Below, piece after piece: positions 48,120-60,499 of a stretch of DNA of 64,000 bases; within the stretch, counting starts at the first letter, position 1, and each line of letters starts with the position of its first letter. The stretch is from positions 47,726,238 through 47,790,237 of the forward strand of contig CM034240.1 of the NCBI GenBank assembly GCA_019916065.1, in the 5' to 3' direction. The position numbers and the translations under genes were made by a program. The notes under the pieces were generated by a model that was given only the letters and a program-made list of their open reading frames with translations, did not search any database and had not been told where the DNA came from. This DNA is from Vitellaria paradoxa. Its lineage: Eukaryota; Streptophyta; Magnoliopsida; Ericales; Sapotaceae.

Positions 48120-49426
48120 ACTATGGTGGCAAAAAGGAAAAATTAAGGGTGAATCAGCTGGTTGATGATTTCAGTAGCTTTCATCTCCATAATCCAGACA
48201 TGGTAGTTGTGGTAAATGTTTAGATTGTCATATAAATTATCTTTGGCAGTTTTCAATTTATGACTCTGCCTTGAGAATACGAAGATCACGAACTCCAGAG
48301 TCCTCCCTCAGCTCGAATGATCGTCCAAGTAGAAATTTGCGAATTCTTGTTCTAAATTATTGATTTTTATTGTTTTGTTTTCGCGTTTGAAGAGTTGACT
48401 CACTTTCTTGATTTAGAATATGAATGTGATATCTCCTCACAACACATGTATGGACACATTCTTGGTTAGGATTTAGTGATATAAATGTTTTCCTGCAATG
48501 TAGCTAGGTTAGGTAGCGTAACCTTATCATTTTTATCGACTCAGTCAATGTAGACAAGGCGTTAAGATGTGCTTTCATCTTCCCGTTAAAATTAGGAAAA
48601 ATAAATATTTGATGCAATGGACCAGTCACTACCATGGGCATTAGTCATTGATGGAGCTTTTTATTTTAGCCGCAAAAGAAGCTCACTGCAGGTGCATAAG
48701 CTAATATATGCTCTGCATGAATGAAAGTACTTGTGCCGTCTGAATTGTGAATGCAACACTATACGTTCTAACTCAACTAACTCCACCTTACAAAATTTTA
48801 GTTTTAAACTCCAAGTTCAATTAATCGGCTAGGTAAATTACCTTTTTCCATTTATTTTTCTTACATGTTATGTTTTTTGTGAAATTAGGTAAGCTTATTT
48901 TCTCTCTCTCTCTCTCTCTCTCTCTTCACCAATCTCGGCAGCTCATGTGATATTAGATTACCTTTATTTTCTTTATGTAATATTAGATTTATTTTTTATT
49001 TTCTTTACTCCTACTAAGATGTAATCATTTTTTATCGGTGCATTTTTAAGATTATGTTACTTAAAAATATTTAAACAGTATGTTTTCAAATTTTCTTTTA
49101 TCGACGTCACTTCAAATCTTTCCATGCATATTCATTTATTACATCATTTCTTTTCTTACATTGTCACACATTAACATTAATATTCTCATTTTTGTTATAC
49201 TTATTTTTTATGGAAGTATTAGTTTATTAGTGACATAGCATTTTTTACAATGAAGTATAATTGATTGTATAGTCGCTTTATAAAATTTCTTTCCAGATTG
49301 AGAGGAATTCCCCCAACTGAACGTAACACTCCGTATTAATGAATTTTTTTTTTTTTTTTTTTACTTTTGATATGCAACCAAAACAGCCAAGCCTCAGAAG
49401 TATTTTGCATGAGAATCATAATGATG

Positions 49427-49560
49427 TGAGTTGGCTAATCAAGGCAATCACTTTTGGGACATGGGATCTCGGATTCTGGCCATGCGTTCGAATTTGTACA
49501 GCTACCAGTGGAGTTTCCAGGAAGCACGCATGAAGTTACCCTTTCGTGGATTGGTCGGGA
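49427..49560 (+). mobile_element. Probable tRNA-derived SINE
   Basis: GAGTTGGCTAATCAAGGCAA resembles a pol III A-box region, and GCGTTCGAATTTG about 50 bases later resembles a B box (GGTTCGANTCC). The sequence is not tRNA-foldable as a functional gene and continues with non-tRNA sequence. I could not identify a target duplication or a clear tail, so the limits are approximate. Confidence 0.45.
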
Positions 49561-50725
49561 GTGAATGAGAGTATTGTTATATACGGCCAAAACATCCCTC
49601 TTTTCATCTTCATCCTGCAAATTTTGGACACAATCCCCTGTGGAACTCAATCACTTCTATGAAGGTCATAAAAAGGACTCAACTTCAAAATTCAGAGGCA
49701 TAAGAGTTGGGAGCTTTAAGGGTATTCAAAAAGCAAAGCCATGGCAGCAGCTTAGGGTATAAAATAGAGGAGAAATGCAAGATATTGCCCCTTCTAATAT
49801 TTCTTTTTATTTTTTTATCCTAAATAGCGTTGAATGGAAAATATTAATTTTGTATCATAACAATGTTGTTATAGGTACAATAGTAATAAAATATTATTTT
49901 ATGGACTATATATTTTAGAGTGATTGGCTGATAACAAATTCACGTCATTTCGATAAATTTCTGATTAAAAATTTTGATTACATAGCATTATTTGGGTCGA
50001 ATAATTTAATATCGAAATTATTTTTATGAAATAATAGGAATTAAAATTTTCCATATAGTTTGCAAAAAAGTTTTTTTTTTTTTTCGCATTTTATCCATCA
50101 AAACAATTTCATAAAAAGCCACTCATCTAATTTTGAAGGGATGGATATTGCTCTCTCTTGAAACCTATTTTAAGACTTCTGATTCTCATCCACAATTTTT
50201 GCGGGAAATTAATTTATTTCAATTGAAGTCTTAAAGACTATGTTCTATTTCAATTGTGGCCCTTATCATTAGAGAAAAAATAAAAATAATACTGAATACA
50301 TTTGGATTTTTGAATTCCAACCTATAAATTTTACTTTTCATATAAAAAAAAAAAAAACAAATTTACAACATTTAAATCCATTTACCCAAAAGTATAAAGA
50401 GGAACTTTATCTATTTATTTATTTTAAATTTGTACCACACGATTATGCATTATACACATTAAGACCACAAATCAAATCATTAAAAAATCCTAACCGCATG
50501 GTTAAAAATATGTCAAAAAGACAACAATACCCCTGTTCTTTTCTAATATTACATAATATTATTTATTTTGCAATTTCTCACAATTTGTTTTGAAAATATA
50601 ATATTACTCAATTAGAATGATTTGTCAGTAAATTTTTTTGTAAAATATAAAGATATTTATGTACGACTCCTCTAATTTTTCGCATTAGTAAATTCGGATC
50701 CTGCGGCCATCAATAGATTAGGTAA

Positions 50726-50882
50726 AGGAGTGTTTGGTTGAAAAAAAGTTGGTCAAAAAGTACAGTAAAATATAAAGATTTGATATAAATGTGATATGTG
50801 ACAAAATTTAATTAGAAGAAAAGTACAAATTTTTTATAACTTTTAGTAAGTTTTAATATTTGGTTGAAGGCCAAACAGCCCC
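50726..50882 (+). mobile_element. MITE family A, copy 3
   Basis: A 157-bp element, the same length as copy 1, with ends GGAGTGTTTGGTTGAA and GGCCAAACAGCCCC. Internal words AAAAAGTACAGTAAAATATA and GATTTGATATAAATGTGATA match the other copies. TTA follows the right end (50883-50885) and TAA precedes the left end. Confidence 0.75.
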
Positions 50883-50974
50883 TTAGTTTGGGTTTAGTTT
50901 TTGTGGTAGAATAGCATTTTTTTACTATGGATATTCAAACACATTATTATAATTTTTATCAAGTTTTATATATA

Positions 50975-51136
50975 GGGTGTGTTTAGGAGTGGCAAAAAAT
51001 ATGATAAAATGAGATAAATTGAAATAAGTTATAAGTTCGTAATTCATGTAGTGAGATAAAAAATAAATAATTTTTATATTTTTTTAATACTTTTTTTTAT
51101 TTTTTTCCAGAGTTTTTTTAATTATTCCAAACGAGT
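50975..51136 (+). mobile_element. MITE family B, copy 2
   Basis: It starts GGGTGTGTTTAGGAGTGGCA after ATA and contains ATGAGATAAATTGAAATAAG followed by TTCGTAATTCATGTAGTGAG, the inverted counterpart of 30968-31135. The right end (CCAAACGAGT) is decayed. It lies about 45-100 bases before the AAE13 leader and may now form part of its promoter. Confidence 0.65.
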
Positions 51137-51180
51137 AATAATTTTTCAGAAAGTTAATTAATTAACCTTAACCACACCAC

Positions 51181-51428
51181 CTACTTAAAGACCAAAGTGA
51201 AATGAGAGAGCGCCCGCCCGATTCTTCCCTTCTCCAGTTTCGTTCACACAGGCTGTCTCTCTCGCTCTATTCAGAGCGAGTGAGCGACCCAATTCGGAAA
51301 CGAACCACTCAGCCTAACCTTAACCTAACCGACCAACCAACCAACCAACCAACCTGTCAATGAAACGATTTGGAAAATCCAAAGTCCAAAAGCAAAACCA
51401 TTAATAAGAGCCACCAAACCATCTAAAA
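51181..51428 (+). promoter_or_regulatory. 5' leader / promoter-proximal region of AAE13
   Basis: A C-rich, pyrimidine-rich stretch follows the AT-rich MITE. It contains GCGCCCGCCCG near 51209, CT-rich patches and a (CCAA)n microsatellite at 51333-51354. The start codon is at 51429. The transcription start is not visible. Confidence 0.45.
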
Positions 51429-54400
51429 ATGAGGTCATTTAAGTCTATCATCTACCACCGACCTCCAACGCTCTACAGCTGGGGCCTCCTCTGTGCTCGG
51501 GACCTTTCTACTTCAACCTCTCACCGATTAACAGCTTCGCCTTCTCTGTCTCTCTCGACCCGGCCTCCGTGCTCGTGCTCTCACTCTCGCCGCTTTTCCT
51601 GTAAGCTCTGCGTATATTTGTGTATTGTTAGATGTGTGAGTGATTTTCGTGGAATCGAATTCCGGAGTTGTGCCGTTTACGTGATTGAATTATACTTTTC
51701 TTTAAAAAAAAAAAATATTCAAATATGCTATATGTGTGGTGTATATGTACTGACGTGGAGCTTTTGGAATGGAATTGAGAATTCTAATTCTGTGTTTGTC
51801 AAAATGCATGTTTGGTTATGGATATTGGTACATGTGATGTTTCTGAATGGAATTCTAAATACGTGTTTGTGAAAATGCCTGTTTGGTTCTGGATATTGGT
51901 ATTTTTTTGTGACTAAGGATGCTTTATTTATTTATTTTATAAGCTTTATTCCATTGATTTATGCCAGGTATTATTTGTTATGTGAATCACAGGCAGTTTA
52001 TATTTGGAGTCAATTTTAAGGCTATAAGAATTTGATTTGATTTGCAACTTCTATGAAGAGTGGGATTTCATTTTGAACTGTTAATATGTATATTTTTGCC
52101 CCCGCTAATTACAAAACCTGGGTCTGCTCTGAATTTACTGGTGTAGCATGTAACCAAAGAATGGACTTGGAATTGGGGCTTTCTTTCTTTCCTATTAGGG
52201 CCCCACTTTGACGCAACCATACACAGAATAGGTGGCTTACATTCTGATATTTGCTTTTGTTCTGATCTGCCAAGCTGTCATGGGCTTTCAGCGTGTCCAT
52301 TTCAGACAGGTCAATTCTCTTAATAAGATAAAGCAAATTGTCCATTTCATGAAATTTAAAAACCTTTTCCAGTGTCTCCATTTCTTAAGCTGCCCATTCT
52401 GAGACTTTTCCTTATTTGCCACTTGGCAAAGTTAGGTAGTGAATTCAGTTTAGGGATGATGAACATCGTATGGCTATAACTTGAGGTGAATATCTCTTTG
52501 AATATCATATCAGAAGTCTGTTTATGAGGCCCTTTTAACGAGTTATAGCCTCATCTTTTTGTGTTTTTTAGCTTAATTTTATGGGTTAACAGGGCTGTGA
52601 ATCAATTCATGATTAGAATTAGACTGCTGATAGTCTTAAGATCGGGGAGATATCTGACTAAATAACCTTTGTTTTTCTGTTTTTGTCATCATCAACGTCT
52701 TCTTTTTTCTGAACAGCTTTGGATCATAAAACATTCATGGAGGTGGTCAAAGCAGTTGCTAGACACAGTTCTGCATCTTGTGAACGAATTGCTGTAAGGG
52801 CTGATCACAAGAGCTATACTTATGTTCAACTAATCTCCTCTGCTTGGAGGATATCGAGGTTACTATGTGACACTTGCCTAAAAACTGTGAGTAAAAGAAA
52901 ACTTATTCCTTAACCTTCATAAGAAACGGCTTGTCCTCCTTAAATGCTCAATATTCGCATTCATGATTGAGTCATTTAGTGAAGCAATGTCGGAACAGCG
53001 GAAGTTATATTGGATTTGCTGTCAATATGTTCGCATGGTTACTCACTGTTAAATGGGATGGTTCTGATTCTTCTGAATAGAAGCCTAACTATTTCCGTTC
53101 TTCATTGCATGATCATGTTCTCGTTAAACTTGTTACTCTTTTTCTGTTGGCTAGGATTTAACTTCTCATTTTTTTTATCAATATCACCATTTTGTGTTGA
53201 ACTTTATCTAACCTATTTCTTTCTCATTCAGATCAATGATGGTAGAATATATGAATTTTTTCTGGTAGGTTGATTGTACCAGAGGTAATGACCATCTTGG
53301 TGGAGCTCGAATAGGAATTGTGGCAAAACCTTCTGCTGAGTTTGTTGCTGGGATACTAGGGACTTGGTTTAGTGGAGGTGTTGCTGTGCCACTTGCTCTT
53401 AGCTATCCAGAAGCCGAGCTCTTGCATGTGATGAATGACTCGGTTGGCCCTTGGATATTCTTTGTTTTCTTATTCGTTTCCTAGTTTTGTGTTTGCGTTT
53501 GGATTTCTTTTGACTTACTTTACAAAAGCACTTTTTAAGTATTTGTGATCGATCTGTTTTATTGTGCAAATGGGTTAGATACATATAGATTATATATCAT
53601 ACTATTAACCTCGTACTTGCTGGCCAAATATTCTTCAGACTTTTTTCCTTACAGTTTCATTTAGATCCATCTCCCTCACAGTATGGAAGCTTCTCCATAA
53701 ATGATTCTGGGCATTCTCAGGACTTTCATCACCTTGAAATGAGAAAGGAACATATTACTTCTTGTTCATTCGTAGTTGTGTCAGTTCCATGGCAGTGTAT
53801 TATTTTCTTGTCCAATGTCTGTGTGGATCTCTTATGCCAATCTCATCCTTAGGATGTCTCCATGATTTTGAGCACCGAAGACCATTCCAAGCTTATGCAA
53901 AATGTTGCAGCTAAAAGTGATGCTCAATTTGCTCTTATTCCTGCTGTACCTAGTATACCTTTGAGGACAGCTGAGATTGATAAGTCAAAAAATGGAGAAA
54001 TGGATGGGCATAGAATTTTGGAGGGGTTTGACAATTCAAAGAAGATACAAGGTGGCTCACTTTGAGTTATTGTATTATATTAACTTGAGGTTGTTATACA
54101 TGGAGCTTAGCTACATCATTTTATTTATATGTTTTGGTTTTATGCAGGAGAGGATCCTGCACTGATTATGTACACCAGTGGTACTACAGGGCAAACCTAA
54201 AGGAGTTGTTCACACACATCAAGGCATCTTAGCACAGGTACTTATCTGAACACCATAAACATCATAAAGCTTAGCACCTCTATATTGCAGTTTTGTTCAA
54301 TGCTTAAGCAGTATCTGAGCACGAAAGAACATATCTATTTCCTTGTTTATGCTCATTTAAAATTGTTTTTAAGAAGTTCAAATGGAAAGATCTTAACATA

Positions 54401-57400
54401 TGGTTGGAATACTGGGATATTTGGAGTTCCTTGAATATCGATTATCATCATGATGTATGTAAACTAGGCGCGGGCTGAAGTTGGTTATCTTAGTGTAGCA
54501 TGTTGATGGCTTGCATCGTGCTTTTCACTTCTTTATATCAAACAGTGTGTTTTTCTACTTATAGTACAAGGAAACGAGAACTTTTTTTATGTATCTACCA
54601 CATCATTCTTGGATATTAATATTTTCTTATGACCTCAAGTGTGAATATTCATCAGAAATCAAGAATACTAACTACGATATACTTTTTGTTGTAAGCTGCT
54701 CTTCAAATTATTCGTTGTCATTATTTTCCTTCCTCTGTTGAGTTTTATTTACTCATGATGATTGTCACAATTCTTAGTATAAATATGCAAGATGGTGTTG
54801 CATATTGGAGATATCACGCATGAATTTTGAAACAAGTTTTCCTTCTCAAATTTACTCAAGGTTCTAACCTATCTTTGGATTTTGGTGCTAACTGCTAACT
54901 GATGCTGCCTTTTTTGTTTTTTTTTTTGGTTGTCTTAATGTCAGGCTCAAATGTTGACAAATGCTTGGGAATATACATCCGCTGATCAATTTCTGCACTG
55001 TCTCCCATTACATCATATCCTCAGTTACCATTTATTGTACTCTTGAACGCCTGCTTTCAACATTGCACTTAAGTATTTCCCTTGATTAAAAATTTGGTGT
55101 ATTCATTTTCTTTCTGTAATTCAGAAAATCTTTTCATGTAAAATTCCATGCTGAATTGATCCTTAACTCGTCGTTATACATGTTCATGGGCTTTTCAATG
55201 CGTTGTTAGCCCCTCTCTATGCAGGTTCCTCGGTAATTGTCCTCATTCTATTTCACATTCGTAATTGCTTCGCAAAGTTGGATTTGAAACTTTGGTTGCT
55301 CGTTTATGCTTAAGATACATCCTGCATTTGATTTGAACTTCTGTTTGGTGTGGTGCTTCTGATTCTTAAATATTTGTTTTATTTGTTGAAGGTTGAGTTC
55401 ATTCCGAAATTTAGTGTAAGGGGAATCTGGCAGAGATGGCGTGAATCGTACCCAGAAGATGGGACGAAGGCAGATGATGCTATAACTGTGTTTACTGGAG
55501 TAAGTCAATTTTTATAACATAAATAGAACAGTGTGCAGTTTAGTGATCTGTCATTTATTTTTATCATTTTTTTGACAACCTGTGTTTGCAGTCTAGTTTT
55601 ATATTTGCTGGAAATTGAATATGTGTGCATGTTGCACATTTTGGATTATCAAAGTAAATATGACTAAGGGTAGTGCACGATATATAAAGAAACAGATTAT
55701 GTTTGCAGTTTCATTTTTATTTGTACTCCTTTTGGTCCTCTGATTCCAAAACATTTACATCAACAAATTTAAAATGTTTCTTTGTTTTTTGGGCTCTAAT
55801 TATATTGCACTATCCTGTATACCTTGTGACTCTGGTTTGGGAGCTTCTGAGATTTAATATATAGTCTTGTGATAGTGTACTGTTTTTTCTCTTGGGCAAT
55901 ACTTTACATGAAATAATATTTTATTCGAATGACCTATGAAGCATGTATGGCCAAAAGTGTGAGTCTAAATTTCAGAGGGTTATCATAATGTGAATGTTGT
56001 ATTGCTTGTGCAATATATAGGTTCCAACAATGTATACTCGATTGATACAAGGTTATGAAGCAATGGAACCAGAATTACAAAAGGCTTCTGCCTCAGCTGT
56101 GAGGAAGTTGCGTCTCATGGTAATTAGCTTGCAACTTCCTTTGGAAGATTTGATTGTAAAATTTAAGTATTAAACGAATTTTATTTTTTTCCTTTTTTTT
56201 TGGCGGGGGGGGGAGTATAAAATTATTCTAAGGGACTTTTCCTTGCAGTCTCATTCTATGGTTCTGCACCTGAATAGAATGATGAATGCTAAAAACAGTG
56301 GCTTAATTGTTTTTCGTAATTCCAGATGTCTGGCTCCTCCGCACTGCCTTTTCCTGTCATGCAACAGTGGGAAACCATAAGTGGACATCGCCTTTTAGAA
56401 CGATATGGTATGACTGAGGTGTGTACTAGCTATCTACATGGAAATCCTTGCAGGATATAGCCTTGTAGTGGAAGCCTTTAATCATATTTTTTTTTAGATA
56501 TAATCTATGCTTGTGCTTTTTAATTATTTGATTTTTGTAGTTTGTCATGGCACTGTCTAATCCCTTGAGAGGTGCAAGGAAAGGAGGCACAGTTGGCAAA
56601 CCGTTTCCAGGCGTTCAGGTTAGTGTGGTTCATAATTGTAGAATTCAACATTAGAAACAGCTACACTGTAGATCAGCAGTATGCTGAAGGAGACTGATAT
56701 GATCATAAATATTGGTTATGTTCTTCAAAATTTTTTTCCCTTAAAATATTTTTTAACTAAATAATATTCTGAGGGAACCATTGTATCTAATTGACATATT
56801 TATGCCAGGCAAAGATACTGATAGATGATGGAAGTGGTGATGATACAACAGGAGAGGGTGAGCTTTGCATTAAAAGCCCTTCATTGTTCAAGGAATATTG
56901 GAAACTTCCTGAGGTACTTATATCATTGTATGCCATATCCCTATAGCATATTTTCTTTCTGTGTGTTAACTACATGTTTTACATAGTTTCTTTTTGCTTT
57001 CGAGATCATAAGCATGAGATCAAAATTCATTATCTTTGTGTTGTGCATGTAAATATGTATATTTTCTTTCATATATTTTCTAGATACGTATCCAGATCAT
57101 TTGCCATCCCCTTGGTTGACAAACAGGTGCATATATTTGCTAGGATTCTTATTTCGTGTTCCTTGTGGAAACCGTTCCCCTTTTGTTCTCCTATGTCATT
57201 CCATGCTCGTGATGACGGAAACATCTATACTGTATGAATAAAGTGATGGGGAAGATGAATTGTTGTTTATTGGGATTGGGATATTGGGTGAAGTACAGCT
57301 AATGTAATTTGGGATTTGGATTCTTAGTTGATGAGATCCGTCCCTTTTGAATAGTTTGGAATTTTCGTGGATGAGATCCATTCCTCTTGAATAAGCTTTT

Positions 57401-60400
57401 GGTAGGGGTTCATGTGTGTCTTTTAGGTCTTTGTGAGTCTTGTTATGTGTCTTTTGGGGCTCTAATCAGTCTAGCCTAATACAAGGGCTACTGATGTATT
57501 GATATAGGTAGCTTGGAATTGAATAAAATATTTTCTGAAATCTCCCTCCTTTCTCTATCTCTCTCCCTTTTCTCCTTCCTTTCTCTATCTAGCCCTCTTT
57601 TCCTCTCCCTCTCTCCCTCCCTCCCTCTCTTCCCCCCCCCCCCCCACATTCTCTTTTAGAATTTCCCTTTCTTGCTGCCTGTTCAGCATCATAAGGAAAC
57701 CTAGAGAGTTGGTGAAGCTTAGTGAAGCCACCAACAAAGCTGTCACATTTTTACTAGGACACAGTTGCCCATCAAGTTTTAAAAAATTACTTCTTTAGAA
57801 CTATTTCTAACTTCAAAGAATAAAAGGTAATTTTTTCATTATGAATAATTTAATAACAACTTCCATTTTTCTTTCTTAATGGGCCTACTTTAGCGGGCAC
57901 ACAAGTAGAGGGTGGATTATTCTAGTATATAATATGTTCTTGAGGATTGTAATTGCTTCATTTTCTCCTTGATGGAAACTGTAACCTATTCATTCTCGCA
58001 GTGTCTCCTATGATTGCATTCTGAAGTTGGCCCTCTTTTTTAAACGAGTGTAATAACTTTAACAGACCTAGGTGGCACGACCTGGATTTACTACTTCTCC
58101 TTTTCATCTTATTTTTCTTCTCCACCTGTTAGCTTCTTTGATGCTGCTGTGATTTCATAAAGTATATTATTTAAAGTAAATCCCAAATAGATTTACGAGC
58201 AATAAAAATGATTTTGCTTTGTATTTCTCAGTTTCTCATTCTGTTCATGCAATCACCTGGTAGGTAACCAAGGAATCATTCATTGATGGTGGGTTTTTCA
58301 AGACTGGGGATGCTGTTAAAGTGGATGAAGATGGATACTATGTCATTTTGGGACGTAAGCGTGCTTACATTTCCATGTGCATGCCTGTCACTATGATATA
58401 ATTTATTTATTTTTGAAAAAAAAAATAAATTACCTACTTTACAAGTTTGAGTTTATGGGGCCCATTCATGCTTTGTGATGCACTTTTTTTTCCAGTTCAA
58501 TGCCACGAGGTGATAAATATTTGCTTGCCACAAATTTTTTGCAAGGAGCTGTGGAAATATGGCTCAGCCTCATGGAATTAGCTGTAGTTGATTTTTAAAA
58601 TTATACTAAAAATAGTACCAGCAATTAATAAATACTTTCCCGAGTCTTGTGAAGTTGGAGCTTTTTCATCTTGAGGTTCAGCTTTGGCTTCACTTCTAAT
58701 TGTCTCTTGAACTATTAAATATGGGAAGTGATCATCTGATACCTATGAGAGTGTTGTCAATCTCTGCTAAATGAAACATAATTTTTTTTTTAATCTTCCA
58801 CTAATCTTGTTCCAAATAGTGCATATTTAAAAAATGTATAGTTACAGTGGATGACAGGTAAATACCTTGATGGTTGCTTTGATTTTTTTTTCTGATTGTC
58901 CTTAGTGCGTACCATGAAGCAAACAGCATGTCATTCGTTTAATGCATCTTAACTTGTCTTCTACATTAGTTTCCTATCTGGATACTTCTTCATTGTGGCC
59001 TTTTTCTTGGTAGTTGATTTGGTCTGTACCATTAGAATAGCACACCACAAAATTTTTATTATGTTAATCTCTTTTTCTTTAGCTTCTTATTTCAAGTGAA
59101 GCTTTCTAAGTTTTAGACATTTTTTAGGTACAAGTGCTGACATTATGAAGGTTGGTGGCTACAAGTTATCAGCATTGGAAATTGAGTCAGCTCTTTTGGA
59201 GGTAATACTTTCCCTTTTCTCAACTGTTCCATGAAGTCATGTCATGATTAAATGACATCTGTTTTACTCCACACGTTACTCTTGCTCCTCAAAGGTATCC
59301 TTTTTGAAAAGGATGAAACAAGGATAACTTGTTTCGATGGTAAATATGACATTGAGATTTATTAACCAGTCTCCTTTTATGCAGCATCCAGTTGTATCAG
59401 AGTGTTGCGTGTTGGGCTTACCAGACAAAGACTATGGGGAAGCAGTATGTGCAATAATTGTGCCAGAGGCAGAGATGAAGAAGAAAAGAGAGGAAGAGTT
59501 GAAGCCTGCTCTAGGCTTGGAAGAACTTTGCACCTGGGCAAAAGACAGACTTGCACCGTATAAGGTATCTGCCGAACCCATCTCCTCACTTCTTCCTATC
59601 CAAAGCTTAAATTTGTGTCTTTTCTCATTGGTCTATGAAGTTAACTATAGGATTTGAAATCGTGCTTTCACACTTGGAACTTAGAAGTGTTCAGTGGCAG
59701 ATGAATTTCTGAAAGTGGAACCCCCTGAAGTCATCTGAAAACTTGATATTAGACACTAATGTTATTTCTTTTTTTTTTTTTTTGGATATTAGACACTAAT
59801 GTTGCTATGGTGCTCCATGCATAATCAATATCCTCTTCAAGCATTCATTAATGCTTCTGACCACAGTGCCCTTGTCCTGTCAGCTATAAGAGTTTGAATT
59901 AGCCAAAATCAGTCGAAAATTGGAGTCATTGCTATGCTTTTATTTTTGGTAAAGAAGATGAATTCTTCCCCCTCACTCATCCACCCAATAAATAAATAAA
60001 TAATAAAAGGAAATAAATAAGAAATTTCGCTTATGGCTAGTGATGCAATCAATTTTTTGTAGTTTTGAATTTCTTTTTTCTTCTTTATTTTATCCTTTCT
60101 TGATATAGGATTTGGGCATCCTATCAGATACTGCTAGTTTTAGTGTATGCCTTACCTGGGCTCTGTTTGTGATCATTTGACTTGAACTACGTTTATGATT
60201 GCTTCAAAGATACTGGAGTGGTAGCTCTAATTGATGAATAATCTTCTTCTACTGCTATTCTTTCCAGCTACCAACCCGATTGTTCCTGTGGGAGACACTT
60301 CCTCGTAATGCTATGGGAAAGGTGATTTATTCTAGTACTTCATTAATCAATAGATGCCTTCATTATTCACGTGTCATATACTGCTCTTCTCCATTAGAAG

Positions 60401-60499
60401 GGGATATCATGTGAGAATTATCTCATTAGGGTCTTTTGTTTCGAATTCCAGGTGAACAAAAAAGAATTGAAGAAAGTACTAGCTGTAGAAGGACAATAA
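51429..60499 (+). CDS. AAE13: Malonyl-CoA synthetase (acyl-activating enzyme 13), one frameshift
   Basis: Seventeen exons: 51429-51600, 52717-52886, 53269-53442, 53853-54051, 54148-54237, 54945-55014, 55180-55232, 55392-55499, 56021-56119, 56326-56418, 56541-56618, 56809-56913, 58264-58354, 59128-59201, 59385-59564, 60268-60321, 60452-60499. They would give about 618 residues; the Arabidopsis long form is about 608. ANL-superfamily motifs: ATP loop YTSGTTG...PKG in exon 5, [33 protein letters not shown] and the C-terminal lysine region [13 protein letters not shown]. The enzyme makes malonyl-CoA from malonate, ATP and CoA; in Arabidopsis it supplies mitochondrial fatty acid synthesis and detoxifies malonate. 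The Ser/Arg-rich N-terminus looks like a mitochondrial presequence, and an in-frame ATG at 52737 matches the cytosolic start. An extra G at 54189-54191 breaks the frame inside the ATP loop. Intron 55015-55179 is AT-AC. Confidence 0.94.
51792..51901 (+). repeat. Tandem duplication in AAE13 intron 1, period 71 bp
   Basis: GTGTTTGTCAAAATGCATGT (51792) recurs as GTGTTTGTGAAAATGCCTGT (51863). Both are followed by TTGGTT and GGATATTGGTA. Confidence 0.85.
55015..55179 (+). other. U12-type AT-AC intron of AAE13
   Basis: The intron starts ATATCCTC and ends TTATAC, and carries TCCTTAAC (55160-55167), 12 bases before the exon. These match the three minor-spliceosome signals (ATATCCTT, TTCCTTAAC, AC). 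Only these borders keep the conserved LPLHHVHGLF frame: the second His codon is split C|AT. No GT-AG pair fits. Confidence 0.9.

Larger units (their letters stand above)
48120..51180. other. CCMH 3' UTR and intergenic DNA before AAE13
   Basis: No gene beyond the CCMH 3' UTR. It holds a (CT)n tract (48901-48925), a probable SINE (about 49427-49560), MITE family A copy 3 (50726-50882) and MITE family B copy 2 (50975-51136). The two MITEs lie directly upstream of the AAE13 leader. Confidence 0.55.

Noticed and set aside
51601..51872. Read-through of AAE13 exon 1 as a 147-residue protein
   Set aside because: A strong donor (GTAAGC) at 51601 and the exon 2 acceptor at 52716 restore the AAE13 frame; the extra residues are intron translation.
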